Under the pieces are notes generated by a model. It was not told where the DNA came from and did not search any database. It worked only from the letters and a program-made list of their open reading frames with translations. A stretch of 43,693 nt of DNA. Source: a virus. Where the stretch lies: IMG/VR virus record IMGVR_UViG_3300048925_000245, positions 1-43,693 of that record; one strand, written 5' to 3'. The stretch's first letter is position 1; the number at the start of each line of letters is the position of its first letter. Of the stretch, positions 1-8,002 are shown in pieces. The translations under genes were made by a program, and so were the position numbers.

Positions 1-663
1 ATTGAATTCTGCCCGGGTATTGATATCACCGTTAAGAGAAATGTATTCGCCACTTATTGATAACCGCACAGTAGTTGGTTGAGTGCAGGTCACCTTAATA
101 CTGCGTGACAGTTCAATTTCATCGGCTTTCGTATTAGGCTGGGTTCCCCAGTCAAATGTCAGGCTTTCAGGCGTCAAGCTACACGACGCTGGAGATACTG
201 GCGCATCAGCGCAGTTTGACGCCAGCGTCCCGGCTTGCTGCACATGGCCAGGTGCCGCGTATATACAAAAAGTGGGATCGTCCCCCTCTTTTATAGGAAG
301 ATAGCCACTCATTTCTATGTAGAGTACTCCTTTATCTCTTAATCCCCAGGCTAACTCCCCCATAGTTTTGGCTGAATATGCCACACGTTCTCTTTTTTCT
401 ATGCTTAAGGTATCGATAGTGATATAGGATTGCTTCCCCTGCTCCCCCCAGCTTTTAGAATTAACAAACCCTGCCAAATAACAGCTTCTTTTCTGATAAC
501 AAAAATTAGGTGTCGGATCATCAAAATCAGCCCCCGTAACCCTTGCCGAAAAATATCCGTTAGGCGTTTGTGGTATACCTGTAATCTGAACGTGAAACGT
601 TTTAGCATTACTGTTTACACACAAGACAAGGAAAACGCCTGCAAATAATGATTTAAGTAGCAT
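1..663 (-). CDS. Fimbrial adhesin-like secreted protein, partial (3' end outside window)
   Basis: The frame is open from an ATG at 663 to the window edge (221 codons, no stop), so the C-terminus is missing. Residues 1-20 form a typical signal peptide (basic start, hydrophobic core, N-A-K cleavage region). The mature part has a Cys-containing N-terminal region, then from about residue 165 a stretch opening with CSLTPESLTFDWG and continuing in beta-rich, Thr/Ser-rich sequence. That resembles the pilin domain of two-domain chaperone-usher tip adhesins (MrpH-like). This implies an outer-surface adhesin exported through the periplasm. No usher or chaperone gene is in the window. The region is more AT-rich than the tail genes beside it. 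Whether it belongs to the host or is prophage cargo is not decidable here. The adhesin assignment rests on overall pattern, not on a diagnostic motif. Confidence 0.6.
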   Translation of the reverse strand, partial: MLLKSLFAGVFLVLCVNSNAKTFHVQITGIPQTPNGYFSARVTGADFDDPTPNFCYQKRSCYLAGFVNSKSWGEQGKQSYITIDTLSIEKRERVAYSAKTMGELAWGLRDKGVLYIEMSGYLPIKEGDDPTFCIYAAPGHVQQAGTLASNCADAPVSPASCSLTPESLTFDWGTQPNTKADEIELSRSIKVTCTQPTTVRLSISGEYISLNGDINTRAEFN

Positions 664-912
664 CTTAACAAGCCGACTCGTAGGTTCCGGGTGCATAAAT
701 TAAAAGGCCTTAAGCAGGGAGAGGGGACAAATATAGCTAATATTAGAGATTACTTCCACTCCTGGTGTTAAACTTCCGTTTCTTTAGAAGAAATATCTGG
801 CCAACCATAAGGCATCAAAAGGATATTACACATTTTAAACGTCATAATCCCGGGAGATAATACCATACTCGCTGTTACATTCCCCGGGATATGATTCGAA
901 TACTTGTGCCGT
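664..912. other. Gap between tail fibre gene and adhesin-like gene
   Basis: No convincing gene. An open frame on the minus strand enters this gap from inside the tail fibre gene (768-1013) but is out of frame with it and has no ribosome site of its own; I treat it as a shadow or at most a gene remnant. No copy of the SdsR terminator sequence from the right prophage end is visible, so the left attachment site is either diverged here or lies beyond the window. Confidence 0.5.
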
Positions 913-2811
913 TTAATAATCAGACCACTTTCCAAACACAGGCGGCTCACCATACCCACAACGCCGGTACTCCGTGGTCGAATTGTATGGCCAGTAGAAC
1001 TGCCTACACGCACCTTTGCTCACCCCTGTAGCGACCACACGCAAAGCCCCTGCCGTTTCCTCCGGATAGTGATTTTCCGATGTTGCGTGGCTGCTGACGC
1101 TCTGGAAGTAGTCGCCTGGCACGGTGAGTGTGTCCAGGTCCAGATCCTGCGGCAAGGATAAAGTGGCCATCGGCGCTGCACCGACATCTTCTGCGCTCAG
1201 GCTGTCTCTGGTTGCCAGCTCTCCCAGCCCGATATGTTCGCGTGCTTCGGCCTGTGCCGCGTCTCCCGCTTCAGCAATTTCTGACAGATTATTTTCAATC
1301 CGCAAAAACTCTTCAGTGACTTCACCTGCCGTCACTTTGATAGTTTTCGATGCCGAGATACCAGAATTAATCCCCGTTACGGCGACCGTTGCCGTCCCTC
1401 CGCTGCGTGCGTCAATCTCTCCATCAATGAAAGTGATTACCGATGAATCAGAAGAGCTGTACTGCACGGGTTCGGTAAAATTCAGGGGGGTGAATACAAT
1501 GCCAGCTGTGAATGTCTCACCTTCTGCCATTTCTTCCGGTGCAACCAGTTCAATTTTCTGCAGCCAGATTTGTTGCATTAGCGTCGCGGTACCTGTGACC
1601 GTTCCTGCCTCAGTCTGGACAGTCGCGATTATGGTCTGCTCACCGGCTTTGTTTGCCGTCGAGCTGTACAGCCCGCTTCCGTTGATGCTCCCAAGTGAAG
1701 CATCTGCCACGCTCCACGAAATAACATATCCGCCAGCTACGCTTGCGGGGAGGATGGTTCCCGTAAACTGGCGGTTTTCCCCTGCCTGAAGCGTTCCTGT
1801 TGCGGGTGAAACAACAATGGCGGTGGGATATTCAACCCCTTCCTGCTCTTCCGCCTGGTCTGTTTTAATGATGTACATGGCTGCAATATTGCGTGGCCTT
1901 GTTTCATCCCCGCCTTCTGGCGACGTCCCCGCATTCGTCGTAATGCGGGTATATTTACCCGGCCAGTAAACACCACGTATAGCACGTGGTCCCACAAGGC
2001 CATCACTGGCTCGTTCTACAGGTGCGGAATGACTATGCTTTTCAAAAGCACTCATCTGCTCGCTGCCAACATCCCTCCCGACATCAGGATCGATGCCTGC
2101 GCCGTTATCCCAGGCGCGAATAAAACGCCCCCGCCAGTCGGGTACCCTGCCTGACGGGTATTGTTTGAAGAGCTCTGGATTTTCTGAGGTGTTAAATGCC
2201 TGCCCGTTTAATTCGATCCATCCGTCAGGCGGAACCCTGCCCCCCCAGAGCACAATCGCACCGACAGGCAGAATGAAAGGGGTAACCGTCGTATTGATCG
2301 ACTCTTCAATCCTGTCTTCAAGTTTATCGGTGACTCTTTTCAGGCGGCGCGGCGAAATGATAAGCGTGCCGCTTATACCTGCATCAGTTTCTTCATCACT
2401 GGCTTCTGAGAAAATAAACTCCTGCCATTTCGACGCATCAGCACCAGGCGTGGACGTATTGTTATCCACAAGAGAAACGTAATTTTTGAAAGCGGCAGTA
2501 ATGCTGCCGCGATAGCGCACCACCGTGCCCGCCGAATAAGCGAAAGCTGAACCGTTGTTATCTGCAGCGGTAATGAATTCGGGAAACGCCGAAGACTGAT
2601 ACTGACGCAACGCCACAGTGACAGCATTGAACATGAAGTTCATCACGTCACGCTCTACCGGCTTCGCATTCGCGTCTGCGTCCATATCCTTCTCATAGTC
2701 TCCCGGCCAGCCTTGCGGCCAGTTAACGGAGCCGTCAGCCGTGACAGTATCCGGGATGGTGGCAGTATCACCGTCTGACGCGAACGGCACACGAAAAAAA
2801 ATCTGGTCCAT
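913..2811 (-). CDS. Tail fibre protein with collar, Ig-like and pyocin-knob domains
   Basis: 632 residues. The N-terminus (about 1-150) is a baseplate-attachment region. Residues about 180-320 look like a phage tail collar domain (LPVGAIVLWGG, DGWIELNGQ, DWRGRFIRAWD, and ETRPRN near its end). Two Big2-type Ig-like domains follow (about 328-410 and 415-495), then a short helical linker. The last 70 residues (DLDTLTVPGDYFQ to KWSDY) fit a pyocin-knob/receptor-binding tip. It is the last gene of the leftward late operon, where host-range fibres usually sit, and should bind the surface receptor. No tail-fibre chaperone gene follows it, which is unusual for myovirus fibres but fits a knob-type tip. 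The start is the ATG at 2811, 110 bases after the preceding tail gene. Confidence 0.88.
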   Translation of the reverse strand: MDQIFFRVPFASDGDTATIPDTVTADGSVNWPQGWPGDYEKDMDADANAKPVERDVMNFMFNAVTVALRQYQSSAFPEFITAADNNGSAFAYSAGTVVRYRGSITAAFKNYVSLVDNNTSTPGADASKWQEFIFSEASDEETDAGISGTLIISPRRLKRVTDKLEDRIEESINTTVTPFILPVGAIVLWGGRVPPDGWIELNGQAFNTSENPELFKQYPSGRVPDWRGRFIRAWDNGAGIDPDVGRDVGSEQMSAFEKHSHSAPVERASDGLVGPRAIRGVYWPGKYTRITTNAGTSPEGGDETRPRNIAAMYIIKTDQAEEQEGVEYPTAIVVSPATGTLQAGENRQFTGTILPASVAGGYVISWSVADASLGSINGSGLYSSTANKAGEQTIIATVQTEAGTVTGTATLMQQIWLQKIELVAPEEMAEGETFTAGIVFTPLNFTEPVQYSSSDSSVITFIDGEIDARSGGTATVAVTGINSGISASKTIKVTAGEVTEEFLRIENNLSEIAEAGDAAQAEAREHIGLGELATRDSLSAEDVGAAPMATLSLPQDLDLDTLTVPGDYFQSVSSHATSENHYPEETAGALRVVATGVSKGACRQFYWPYNSTTEYRRCGYGEPPVFGKWSDY

Positions 2812-2844
2812 ATATTTACATCCTGATAATTAATGAATAAGCGG

Positions 2845-2863
2845 GGTGGCCTCCCCGGCCACC
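2845..2863. repeat. GC-rich hairpin between tail genes
   Basis: A perfect 7-bp inverted repeat (GGTGGCC / GGCCACC) with loop TCCCC lies in the 110-bp gap upstream of the fibre gene. There is no U-tract on either strand, so it is not a classical terminator. It may be an attenuator or RNA-stability element between the knob protein and the fibre. Confidence 0.45.
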
Positions 2864-2921
2864 ACGATTCAATTCTTCTCTGCAGTCTGGTATTAACCGG
2901 CACGCCCTTTCTGGTTGTGGT

Positions 2922-3425
2922 TTACGATGTGGCTATCTGCTTCCACCTGTCCCATTTAGCCCCGTCTGAAGTGCGGACATACATTCCCCCCGGCTCTGCC
3001 CATACAGCAAAATACGTCTGCGTAATCATGATGGGTTTAATCGTTCCCTGGCCTTTCACAACTTTCGAAACGATCATTAAAACTTTTGTCCCTTCATAAC
3101 AGGCAAAAGGATGATGCTGATCGTCGTAATACAACGGATTGTTCAGCAGATACATTCCCGGTTCTGTAACGGTGTCTAAGTCAGTCTCAGAAGCGACTTC
3201 AGACATTGAAACCGGGAAGATATTTTTTATCTGCTCTGTGGTCGCGCTGCGGGTTTCTTTATCCTGCACTACGGGAAAAAGCTCATCCCCGTTCAATTTT
3301 TCTGCTGGTGGCAGTTCAGAAATTGCCACGCCTGCCGCGCCAGCCTTCACGGAAACCTGCTTTTTTGAAGATGTAGAAACGCCCCCGGCAGGCCTGCGCC
3401 CGCCAGGTAATTTTTTATTAGCCAT
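2922..3425 (-). CDS. Tail/baseplate appendage protein with C-terminal pyocin-knob domain
   Basis: 167 residues. The N-terminus is basic and Gly/Pro-rich (MANKKLPGGRRPAGGV). A segment at about 35-70 (AISELPPAEKLNGDELFPVVQD) is typical of phage fibre-attachment regions. Residues about 80-167 (DLDTVTEPGMYLLNNP to WDRWKQIATS) have the pyocin-knob pattern also seen at the tip of the next gene's fibre. The two proteins therefore probably share this fold and may be related by duplication. Likely role: short receptor-binding or accessory fibre. It starts 13 bases after the DUF2612 gene. Confidence 0.75.
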   Translation of the reverse strand: MANKKLPGGRRPAGGVSTSSKKQVSVKAGAAGVAISELPPAEKLNGDELFPVVQDKETRSATTEQIKNIFPVSMSEVASETDLDTVTEPGMYLLNNPLYYDDQHHPFACYEGTKVLMIVSKVVKGQGTIKPIMITQTYFAVWAEPGGMYVRTSDGAKWDRWKQIATS

Positions 3426-3438
3426 CGTTGGCTCCTGG

Positions 3439-4299
3439 TTAGTTTATCGTGAGTGGTTGAGATTCAAGTTCAAGCGCTTCGCAATCGAGAGTGATCAGCA
3501 TTGCGCGGGCAACGATTGTTGCGGGTGGTGAGATAGCTGTCAGAGAGAATTTTCCTTCGGCATCGGTGACAGCACGCTGTACCCGCTGCGCACCGTCCTC
3601 GCCAGTGATAGTGACCGTCACGTCCTGATCGGAAACATCCAGCTCATTGACGATGATTTGCCCTGAGAGAATGCCGTCAGCCCAGCTAATTTTGATCGAA
3701 CCGTAGTAATAGACTGGGGGTCTTCCGTCGCCGTACCAGAACGGCGCATTGCCGAAATTATTGTTGTGCCGTCCGAATCCAAACGGCTTGCGTTTTATGA
3801 CGCGGTGTTTTCGCATACCCACGCCCTGCGGTCGGGGGATCAGGTCGTAGTCCTCCACCAGCTGCTGAACCGCAATGCTGACCGTGTCCTCATGCCATAC
3901 CAGCCGCATGGTCATGTCCTGCGCATCGAGTACGGTGGCGTTTACGTCAAGGATGTAATCCGCTGCCGCCTTAGCATCGTCGATGGTGGCGATCCCGTTG
4001 TTCCTGCAGATTTTGGCCTTTATCATTTTTCGATAAAGAACATCATCCACTTCGGCAATTTCGCACCCGGGGTAGAAGCGTCCAACAGGCCGCTTACGGT
4101 ACCCCGCAATGCGACCGCAGATATTGAGCTGCTCACCTTCCGCTTTATCAATATCCAGAATGTTACGGACCTTTTCTATCTGCTCCACGAGCCGACTTTG
4201 CGCCACGTCAGGAAGCGTCAAAATCCACTGAATGAGTTTCGGCGCGTTTTTGTACTCCCAATAAATTCGGCTTTTCGCCTTATCACTGAGTTCAGACAT
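3439..4299 (-). CDS. DUF2612 family baseplate/tail protein
   Basis: 286 residues. The N-terminal two thirds (YWEYKNAPKLIQWI, ICGRIAGYRKR, FGFGRHNNNFGNAPFWYGDG) have the pattern of DUF2612 proteins, which occupy the place of P2 gpI between baseplate J and the fibre genes. The last ~80 residues (DVTVTITGEDG, TDAEGKFSLTAISPP) look like a carboxypeptidase-regulatory or Ig-like beta sandwich, probably where fibres dock. The start overlaps the end of the J gene by 8 bases, implying coupled translation. Confidence 0.82.
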   Translation of the reverse strand: MSELSDKAKSRIYWEYKNAPKLIQWILTLPDVAQSRLVEQIEKVRNILDIDKAEGEQLNICGRIAGYRKRPVGRFYPGCEIAEVDDVLYRKMIKAKICRNNGIATIDDAKAAADYILDVNATVLDAQDMTMRLVWHEDTVSIAVQQLVEDYDLIPRPQGVGMRKHRVIKRKPFGFGRHNNNFGNAPFWYGDGRPPVYYYGSIKISWADGILSGQIIVNELDVSDQDVTVTITGEDGAQRVQRAVTDAEGKFSLTAISPPATIVARAMLITLDCEALELESQPLTIN

Positions 4300-5497
4300 A
4301 ATTTATCGTAATGTTCTCCGTGCTGAATACGCCGAGCTGGTTAAACTTAACGGGGATGACGCTCCTGTTAATCTCACCTGCAGCCGTACCGATAGAAATA
4401 TTGCTGACGTAATCATCAGCGCCGACAAAATAGTTTGCTGGGGTGTACAACCGCCCCGCCGCGAGGGCTTCACCGATTCGAAACCCCTGCTTTGCAAAGC
4501 CCGTGGTTTCGTCAAAGCCCACCAGCGTGTAATCCACAATGGCCTCTTTAATTTTTGCCTTTTCATCCTCGCCCAGCGTGCTGGTTTTGATATCAACCTG
4601 GACATAGACAGTCACATATTCAGGGCGAAAGAACGTGATGTTTACGGGCTGCCCTTTTGGCGTGAACGTGTCCACACTGATTTTGTTCTGGAAGGTGTTA
4701 TAGCGATTCAGACCGCAGCCTGGATTTTTATGTGTGGCCATCGCCAGCACGATAGCATCAGTTTCCCCGCCGTCGATAAATATCGCCATCGAGTGGCCGT
4801 ATACCCCATGCTCGTCAGTTTCATTTTCGACGTTCTCATGAACCAGCGTCTGTTTTACGCCTGTAACGTTATCCAGCGCGGCTTTGATATTGTCGATCTG
4901 GTTATTGCCAGGCAGCGCCACCGAGTAATTACGCCTCACCCGAAAGGCGTTATCGCTCTCTTCGGCTTTCCCGAGACTTGCGCCCTGAGTGTTCGTCACC
5001 GCGCGGATACGGGCCACTGGCGAAGCAATGATGGTGAGAGTGCCTGGATTGGCGCTCTGCGCTCCAGCAGTCGTACAGGTAACGCTGACGGATGCCTTTC
5101 CACTGGTATCGGTGATAACCTTCGCGTCCGTGGCCCAGAGCGTGCCAGTAACGCGATGACGGACCTTCACCCCTGCCGGTATTTCGATTAGCCCGTCGCC
5201 CTCAAACTCAACCACATCAGTGGAGAAGCTTTCCGGCTGACGCTGTAAACCTGCAAATGCCGCTATGCGGTCAAGCTGTTGCCCCCTTGCCGCGTTCGGG
5301 TCCGCCGAGTGGTAGGCGTTGATGACTTCCTCATCCAGGTTAGCGAGTAACTCTGACCAGATGGCAATCGCCATGCCGTCAGGGGTTTCGGGTGACAGGT
5401 TCCAGCCGCTGTCTATGCCGAGGTATTTTTCAGTCACCTCGTCTTTGTATTCCTGGAGGGTCGTTCCCGTCACTCCATCTTTCGTGATTTCAGCCAT
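4292..5497 (-). CDS. Baseplate J-like protein
   Basis: 401 residues, a normal length for the baseplate_J family (P2 gpJ, Mu gp47), which forms the wedge of contractile-tail baseplates. Typical sequences are visible: the N-terminal TGTTLQEYKDEVTEKY and LSPETPDGM region, then ARGQQLDRIAAFAG near residue 70. A central beta-rich domain follows (IPAGVKVRHRVTGTLWAT), then VRRNYSVALPG near residue 190. The gene overlaps the W-like gene by one base (5497) and DUF2612 by 8 bases, so these form a tight W-J-I-like block. Confidence 0.92.
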   Translation of the reverse strand: MAEITKDGVTGTTLQEYKDEVTEKYLGIDSGWNLSPETPDGMAIAIWSELLANLDEEVINAYHSADPNAARGQQLDRIAAFAGLQRQPESFSTDVVEFEGDGLIEIPAGVKVRHRVTGTLWATDAKVITDTSGKASVSVTCTTAGAQSANPGTLTIIASPVARIRAVTNTQGASLGKAEESDNAFRVRRNYSVALPGNNQIDNIKAALDNVTGVKQTLVHENVENETDEHGVYGHSMAIFIDGGETDAIVLAMATHKNPGCGLNRYNTFQNKISVDTFTPKGQPVNITFFRPEYVTVYVQVDIKTSTLGEDEKAKIKEAIVDYTLVGFDETTGFAKQGFRIGEALAAGRLYTPANYFVGADDYVSNISIGTAAGEINRSVIPVKFNQLGVFSTENITINYV

Positions 5498-5844
5498 CAG
5501 AGATCCTTGTCGTACAGGAATTCAAACTGTTCGTTGTTGATGTCGGTCAGCGTGGCCCTAATCGTGAACGTGCGTTTTCTGGTGTCGCTGTCCATATCGA
5601 ACGTGTTGATTGCCAGCACTCCCTTTGTGGAGAGAATGCGCTGTTTTATGTTGGCTTCAGCGATATCGCGGGAAGACTTACCCAGGATGCTCTGAAACCA
5701 CGGCGTACCGTCGGTGGCATCCAAAAAATACTCCCCCAGAAAAAGACGAAGCCTGCAAATGCAGGCCTGTCGGGTTTCTTCTTTTCCGGTAACGAAGTGA
5801 TCGCCACTTGTCACGATATCGCCGTCTGAGAAATTGCGTATCAC
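5497..5844 (-). CDS. Baseplate assembly protein, W/gp25-like
   Basis: 115 residues, about the size of P2 gpW/T4 gp25-type wedge proteins. The motif GEYFLDATDGTPWFQSILG (about 37-55) is the conserved core (E-x-x-x-D, then G-x-x-W) of this family. The start is a GTG at 5844, preceded by a strong AGGAGG site five bases upstream. The upstream stop of the 28-residue peptide overlaps that ribosome site. It links inner-tube baseplate components to the J wedge. Confidence 0.82.
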   Translation of the reverse strand: MIRNFSDGDIVTSGDHFVTGKEETRQACICRLRLFLGEYFLDATDGTPWFQSILGKSSRDIAEANIKQRILSTKGVLAINTFDMDSDTRKRTFTIRATLTDINNEQFEFLYDKDL

Positions 5845-5853
5845 TTGCTCCTC

Positions 5854-5940
5854 CTACCACCACCGAGTAGCTGAAATCAGGCTTGATAGTCCGAAAAGAA
5901 GAAATACTGACCAAGCCATCAAAAAGCGCCAGCCAGTCAT
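5854..5940 (-). CDS. 28-residue single-span membrane peptide
   Basis: This small frame is too short for ordinary gene calling. Its ATG (5940-5938) overlaps the stop of the preceding 51-residue gene as ATGA, a classic translational-coupling arrangement. Its stop (TAG, 5856-5854) touches the AGGAGG ribosome site of the next gene. The peptide is one hydrophobic segment (residues about 5-24) with a Trp-rich C-terminus (TRWW). Function unknown. A tail-module membrane peptide could be a second holin-like or spike-related factor, but that is speculation. Evidence is positional only. Confidence 0.5.
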   Translation of the reverse strand: MTGWRFLMAWSVFLLFGLSSLISATRWW

Positions 5941-6092
5941 TTTGTCAAAACCTCTATCAGAGGTACGGCAGCAGATAATAATTTCGCGATGCCATACATA
6001 ATTAAAGTGAAAGCAAGACCACGGATAACCCATGAAGCCGCCTTACCTATTTCTTCTGTCATGGGAGCGTCAACCTCAAAGCCATTTTTCAT
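5937..6092 (-). CDS. Small membrane protein in the baseplate region
   Basis: 51 residues from the ATG at 6092. A GAGG ribosome site lies six bases upstream; a longer GTG start at 6125 has no comparable site. Residues about 20-48 (AASWVIRGLAFTLIMYGIAKLL) form one hydrophobic span after an acidic N-terminus. It lies between the spike gene terminator and the W-like gene and is coupled to the 28-residue peptide downstream. No family recognised. The pair resembles small membrane-protein pairs such as holin/antiholin, but the true lysis genes are at 28-29 kb. Confidence 0.55.
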   Translation of the reverse strand: MKNGFEVDAPMTEEIGKAASWVIRGLAFTLIMYGIAKLLSAAVPLIEVLTK

Positions 6093-6165
6093 GGTAAACC
6101 TCATCAATATTCGTTTATAATTCACCCAAAGCTATTCCTTGTTAGATATCGACATGTAGCAATAA

Positions 6166-6199
6166 AAAACCCCTGAACGCCGCAAACGTCAGGGGTTTT
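6166..6199 (-). terminator. Rho-independent terminator after the spike gene
   Basis: Stem AAAACCCCTGA / TCAGGGGTTTT with a 12-base loop and A/T runs on both sides, so it could act in both directions. It follows the Gp138-like gene on the minus strand and would attenuate late transcripts unless Q-modified polymerase reads through. Confidence 0.8.
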
Positions 6200-6224
6200 G
6201 TTTTTCTGTATCTATTGTGTCACT

Positions 6225-6827
6225 TTATTCAGGACCGTCTGTTTTGCTTCCCCCTGGTTCAACGCCACCATGTTTGTGTGTTGAGCCGATATTCTTCCCG
6301 TTGTGCGTAAGCCCGTCAGACGACAGTGAGAGAGTCTGGCTCCCTACTTTGAGGTTTATCCCTCCATCAGAAAGATGGAGCCGCACAGAGCCGCTGGCGT
6401 TGCTCATTCCGATACCTTCAGTGGGTAAACCAGAAATACAGGTGGCGCGTGAGCGGTAGCCAGGGGCAAAAAAGGCATCGGTCGCATCGAACATGCGAGC
6501 ATCGAGAGGACGAACGGGCCCTCCCTGCTCGATCCAGTAATCAACGGAACGCTGCGAAAAATGAATAAGTCCTTCAGTGCCTTCCGGCAGTTCGTGAAAA
6601 ACGGACCAATTCGCATTACCTGAAAACTGAACCGGCACATGTTTGATCTCAGGCAGCGTATTAAACACTCCCTCTCCCTCATGCCGCTGAATACCTATTT
6701 CAACAATCGCACGCTGCAAATCGGGATCATATCCCGTCACCTTGCCAGGCAAGCAAAACATCAGATCCCACAAAAGTTGCGGCCTGAGTTGCATCATCAT
6801 CGTGAGAAAAGGGTTTGTGTCCTTCAT
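6225..6827 (-). CDS. Gp138-like membrane-puncturing tail spike (baseplate V equivalent)
   Basis: 200 residues from the ATG at 6827. A GAGGA site precedes it by seven bases, and the upstream hub gene's TGA ends one base before it. Longer starts to 7007 would overlap the hub gene by 180 bases. The pattern fits the Gp138 N-terminal OB-fold family of central spikes. It shows a short helix (PFLTMMMQLRPQLL), a beta-rich OB-like region (FCLPGKVTGYDPDLQRAIVEIG), and a beta-helical tip with SGSVRLHLSDGGINLKVGS. The end, THKHGGVEPG, has the His/Gly pattern of spike apex metal-binding tails. It pierces the outer membrane at tail contraction. Confidence 0.85.
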   Translation of the reverse strand: MKDTNPFLTMMMQLRPQLLWDLMFCLPGKVTGYDPDLQRAIVEIGIQRHEGEGVFNTLPEIKHVPVQFSGNANWSVFHELPEGTEGLIHFSQRSVDYWIEQGGPVRPLDARMFDATDAFFAPGYRSRATCISGLPTEGIGMSNASGSVRLHLSDGGINLKVGSQTLSLSSDGLTHNGKNIGSTHKHGGVEPGGSKTDGPE

Positions 6828-6828
6828 A

Positions 6829-7722
6829 TCAACTTCCTCGCCACAAACAGATTGCGGTCGTTTTCCAGGTGTTTCCCCAGAGCGATCCTTCGTGAGTTGT
6901 TCTGAGAATGGTGAATTTTCCGGTTCTGCGCTGTTTTTCAGCAAGGTTCTGGAGGTCAGTAAAATAGGCCTGACTGAAATTGAGTGTCCAGAATCTGGAG
7001 GTAACATTCATCACATCGGCTGGCTGAAGTTGATAATTCAGTTTTACGTCAACCTCCAGAGAACTCGCATACCAGCGCGGAGCGCCCTCCATACCGCTCA
7101 AAGCTGATATGTCATGCTCTACCCAATCACGCGCCGCACCCTCGCGGATAATGAGCGTACGCGTGGGAGTATGGAGCCACCAGAATCGGAAATATTGTTT
7201 CAGCTCGTCCAGAAGGATTCGGCAAAGTTTTCCGCCTGCGTTGCGGCCCCTGATCAGCACAGGGAGATCTGAGAAGTCACCGACAAACTCCACTGGTGCG
7301 CCCAGCCCCTCGGCTATATCCCTGATGACTTCCTGATATGGCGTGTTATCGCCCCATGACTGGTAAGATGTTGCATCCCATTCCGTAGATGTTGCTGTGC
7401 AGTAGAGTTTTATGCAGGTGCTTACGCCATCCTTTGCAACCTGGACATTATTTATTCGGCCCGTAAATATCACGCCTATATCATTACCATAACCCGCTTT
7501 AAGACTTACCGTACCGTAATGATTTCCTGCATCATTTCTTATCTGGATCAGCTCTCTCGCCCTGGATGAAATACCAAATACAGTGATTCCGGCAGTCGCA
7601 TTTGTGTGCTGTGGAAAATTATCAATCAGAAAGCTCGTTTCAATTGGCGGGGCATAGGTCAGAACTTCTCCGCTGGTGGTGGTGATTTCAAGCAGGTAAT
7701 TTCTGTCAAACAATCTGCTCAT
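6829..7722 (-). CDS. Baseplate hub protein (gpD/gp44-like)
   Basis: 297 residues from an ATG at 7722. The frame is open to 7800, but upstream codons would lie inside the preceding gene. The sequence is that of late-control/hub proteins: an N-terminal beta-barrel (MSRLFDRNYLLEITTTSG), FTGRINNVQV near residue 110, TPYQEVIRDIAEGLG, and FWWLHTPTRTLIIREGAA. It lies between the Pam3_gp18-like plug gene and the Gp138-like spike, as in other small contractile tails. The C-terminus ends four bases before the spike start. Confidence 0.82.
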   Translation of the reverse strand: MSRLFDRNYLLEITTTSGEVLTYAPPIETSFLIDNFPQHTNATAGITVFGISSRARELIQIRNDAGNHYGTVSLKAGYGNDIGVIFTGRINNVQVAKDGVSTCIKLYCTATSTEWDATSYQSWGDNTPYQEVIRDIAEGLGAPVEFVGDFSDLPVLIRGRNAGGKLCRILLDELKQYFRFWWLHTPTRTLIIREGAARDWVEHDISALSGMEGAPRWYASSLEVDVKLNYQLQPADVMNVTSRFWTLNFSQAYFTDLQNLAEKQRRTGKFTILRTTHEGSLWGNTWKTTAICLWRGS

Positions 7723-8002
7723 GAGCAACCCATTCCAGTTTATTATCACGGCCCAGGTTACTGACTGTAGGGCTTTCACCTCGCAGGTATAACGCGCCAA
7801 TATCAGTATTCAGACCAGCCAGCAAATTAACATCAGGATGCAGCGCACGCCCAAGCACTACCGGCTCGCCGTTTTCCAGAATATCCACGCAGAAATATTC
7901 AAAACGAGTAAGCCAGCGCAGCTTGAAAACCAGAAAATGCGATCCAAGTTGAATACGAAAACGCTGGAATGCGTGACCACTGGATAGTGGAATGATGATC
8001 AT
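7706..8002 (-). CDS. Baseplate plug-like protein (Pam3 gp18-like)
   Basis: 98 residues, beta-rich. It opens with MIIIPLSSGHAFQRFRIQLG, followed by a conserved-looking WLTRFEYFCVDILENGEPVV and GRALHPDVNLLAG. Size, pattern and position (between the tape-measure/adaptor genes and the hub) match the small baseplate plug proteins described for cyanophage Pam3. It overlaps its upstream neighbour by four bases (ATGA) and the hub by 17. Confidence 0.7.
   Translation of the reverse strand: MIIIPLSSGHAFQRFRIQLGSHFLVFKLRWLTRFEYFCVDILENGEPVVLGRALHPDVNLLAGLNTDIGALYLRGESPTVSNLGRDNKLEWVAHEQIV

Noticed and set aside
768-1013. 81-residue minus-strand frame crossing the end of the tail fibre gene
   Set aside because: Out of frame with the fibre, overlaps its C-terminal 34 codons, no ribosome site; best read as a shadow, although its end lies outside the fibre.
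1124-1789. 221-residue plus-strand frame inside the tail fibre gene
   Set aside because: Exact antisense shadow of a strongly coding frame; Ser/Pro/Ala-rich composition typical of shadows.
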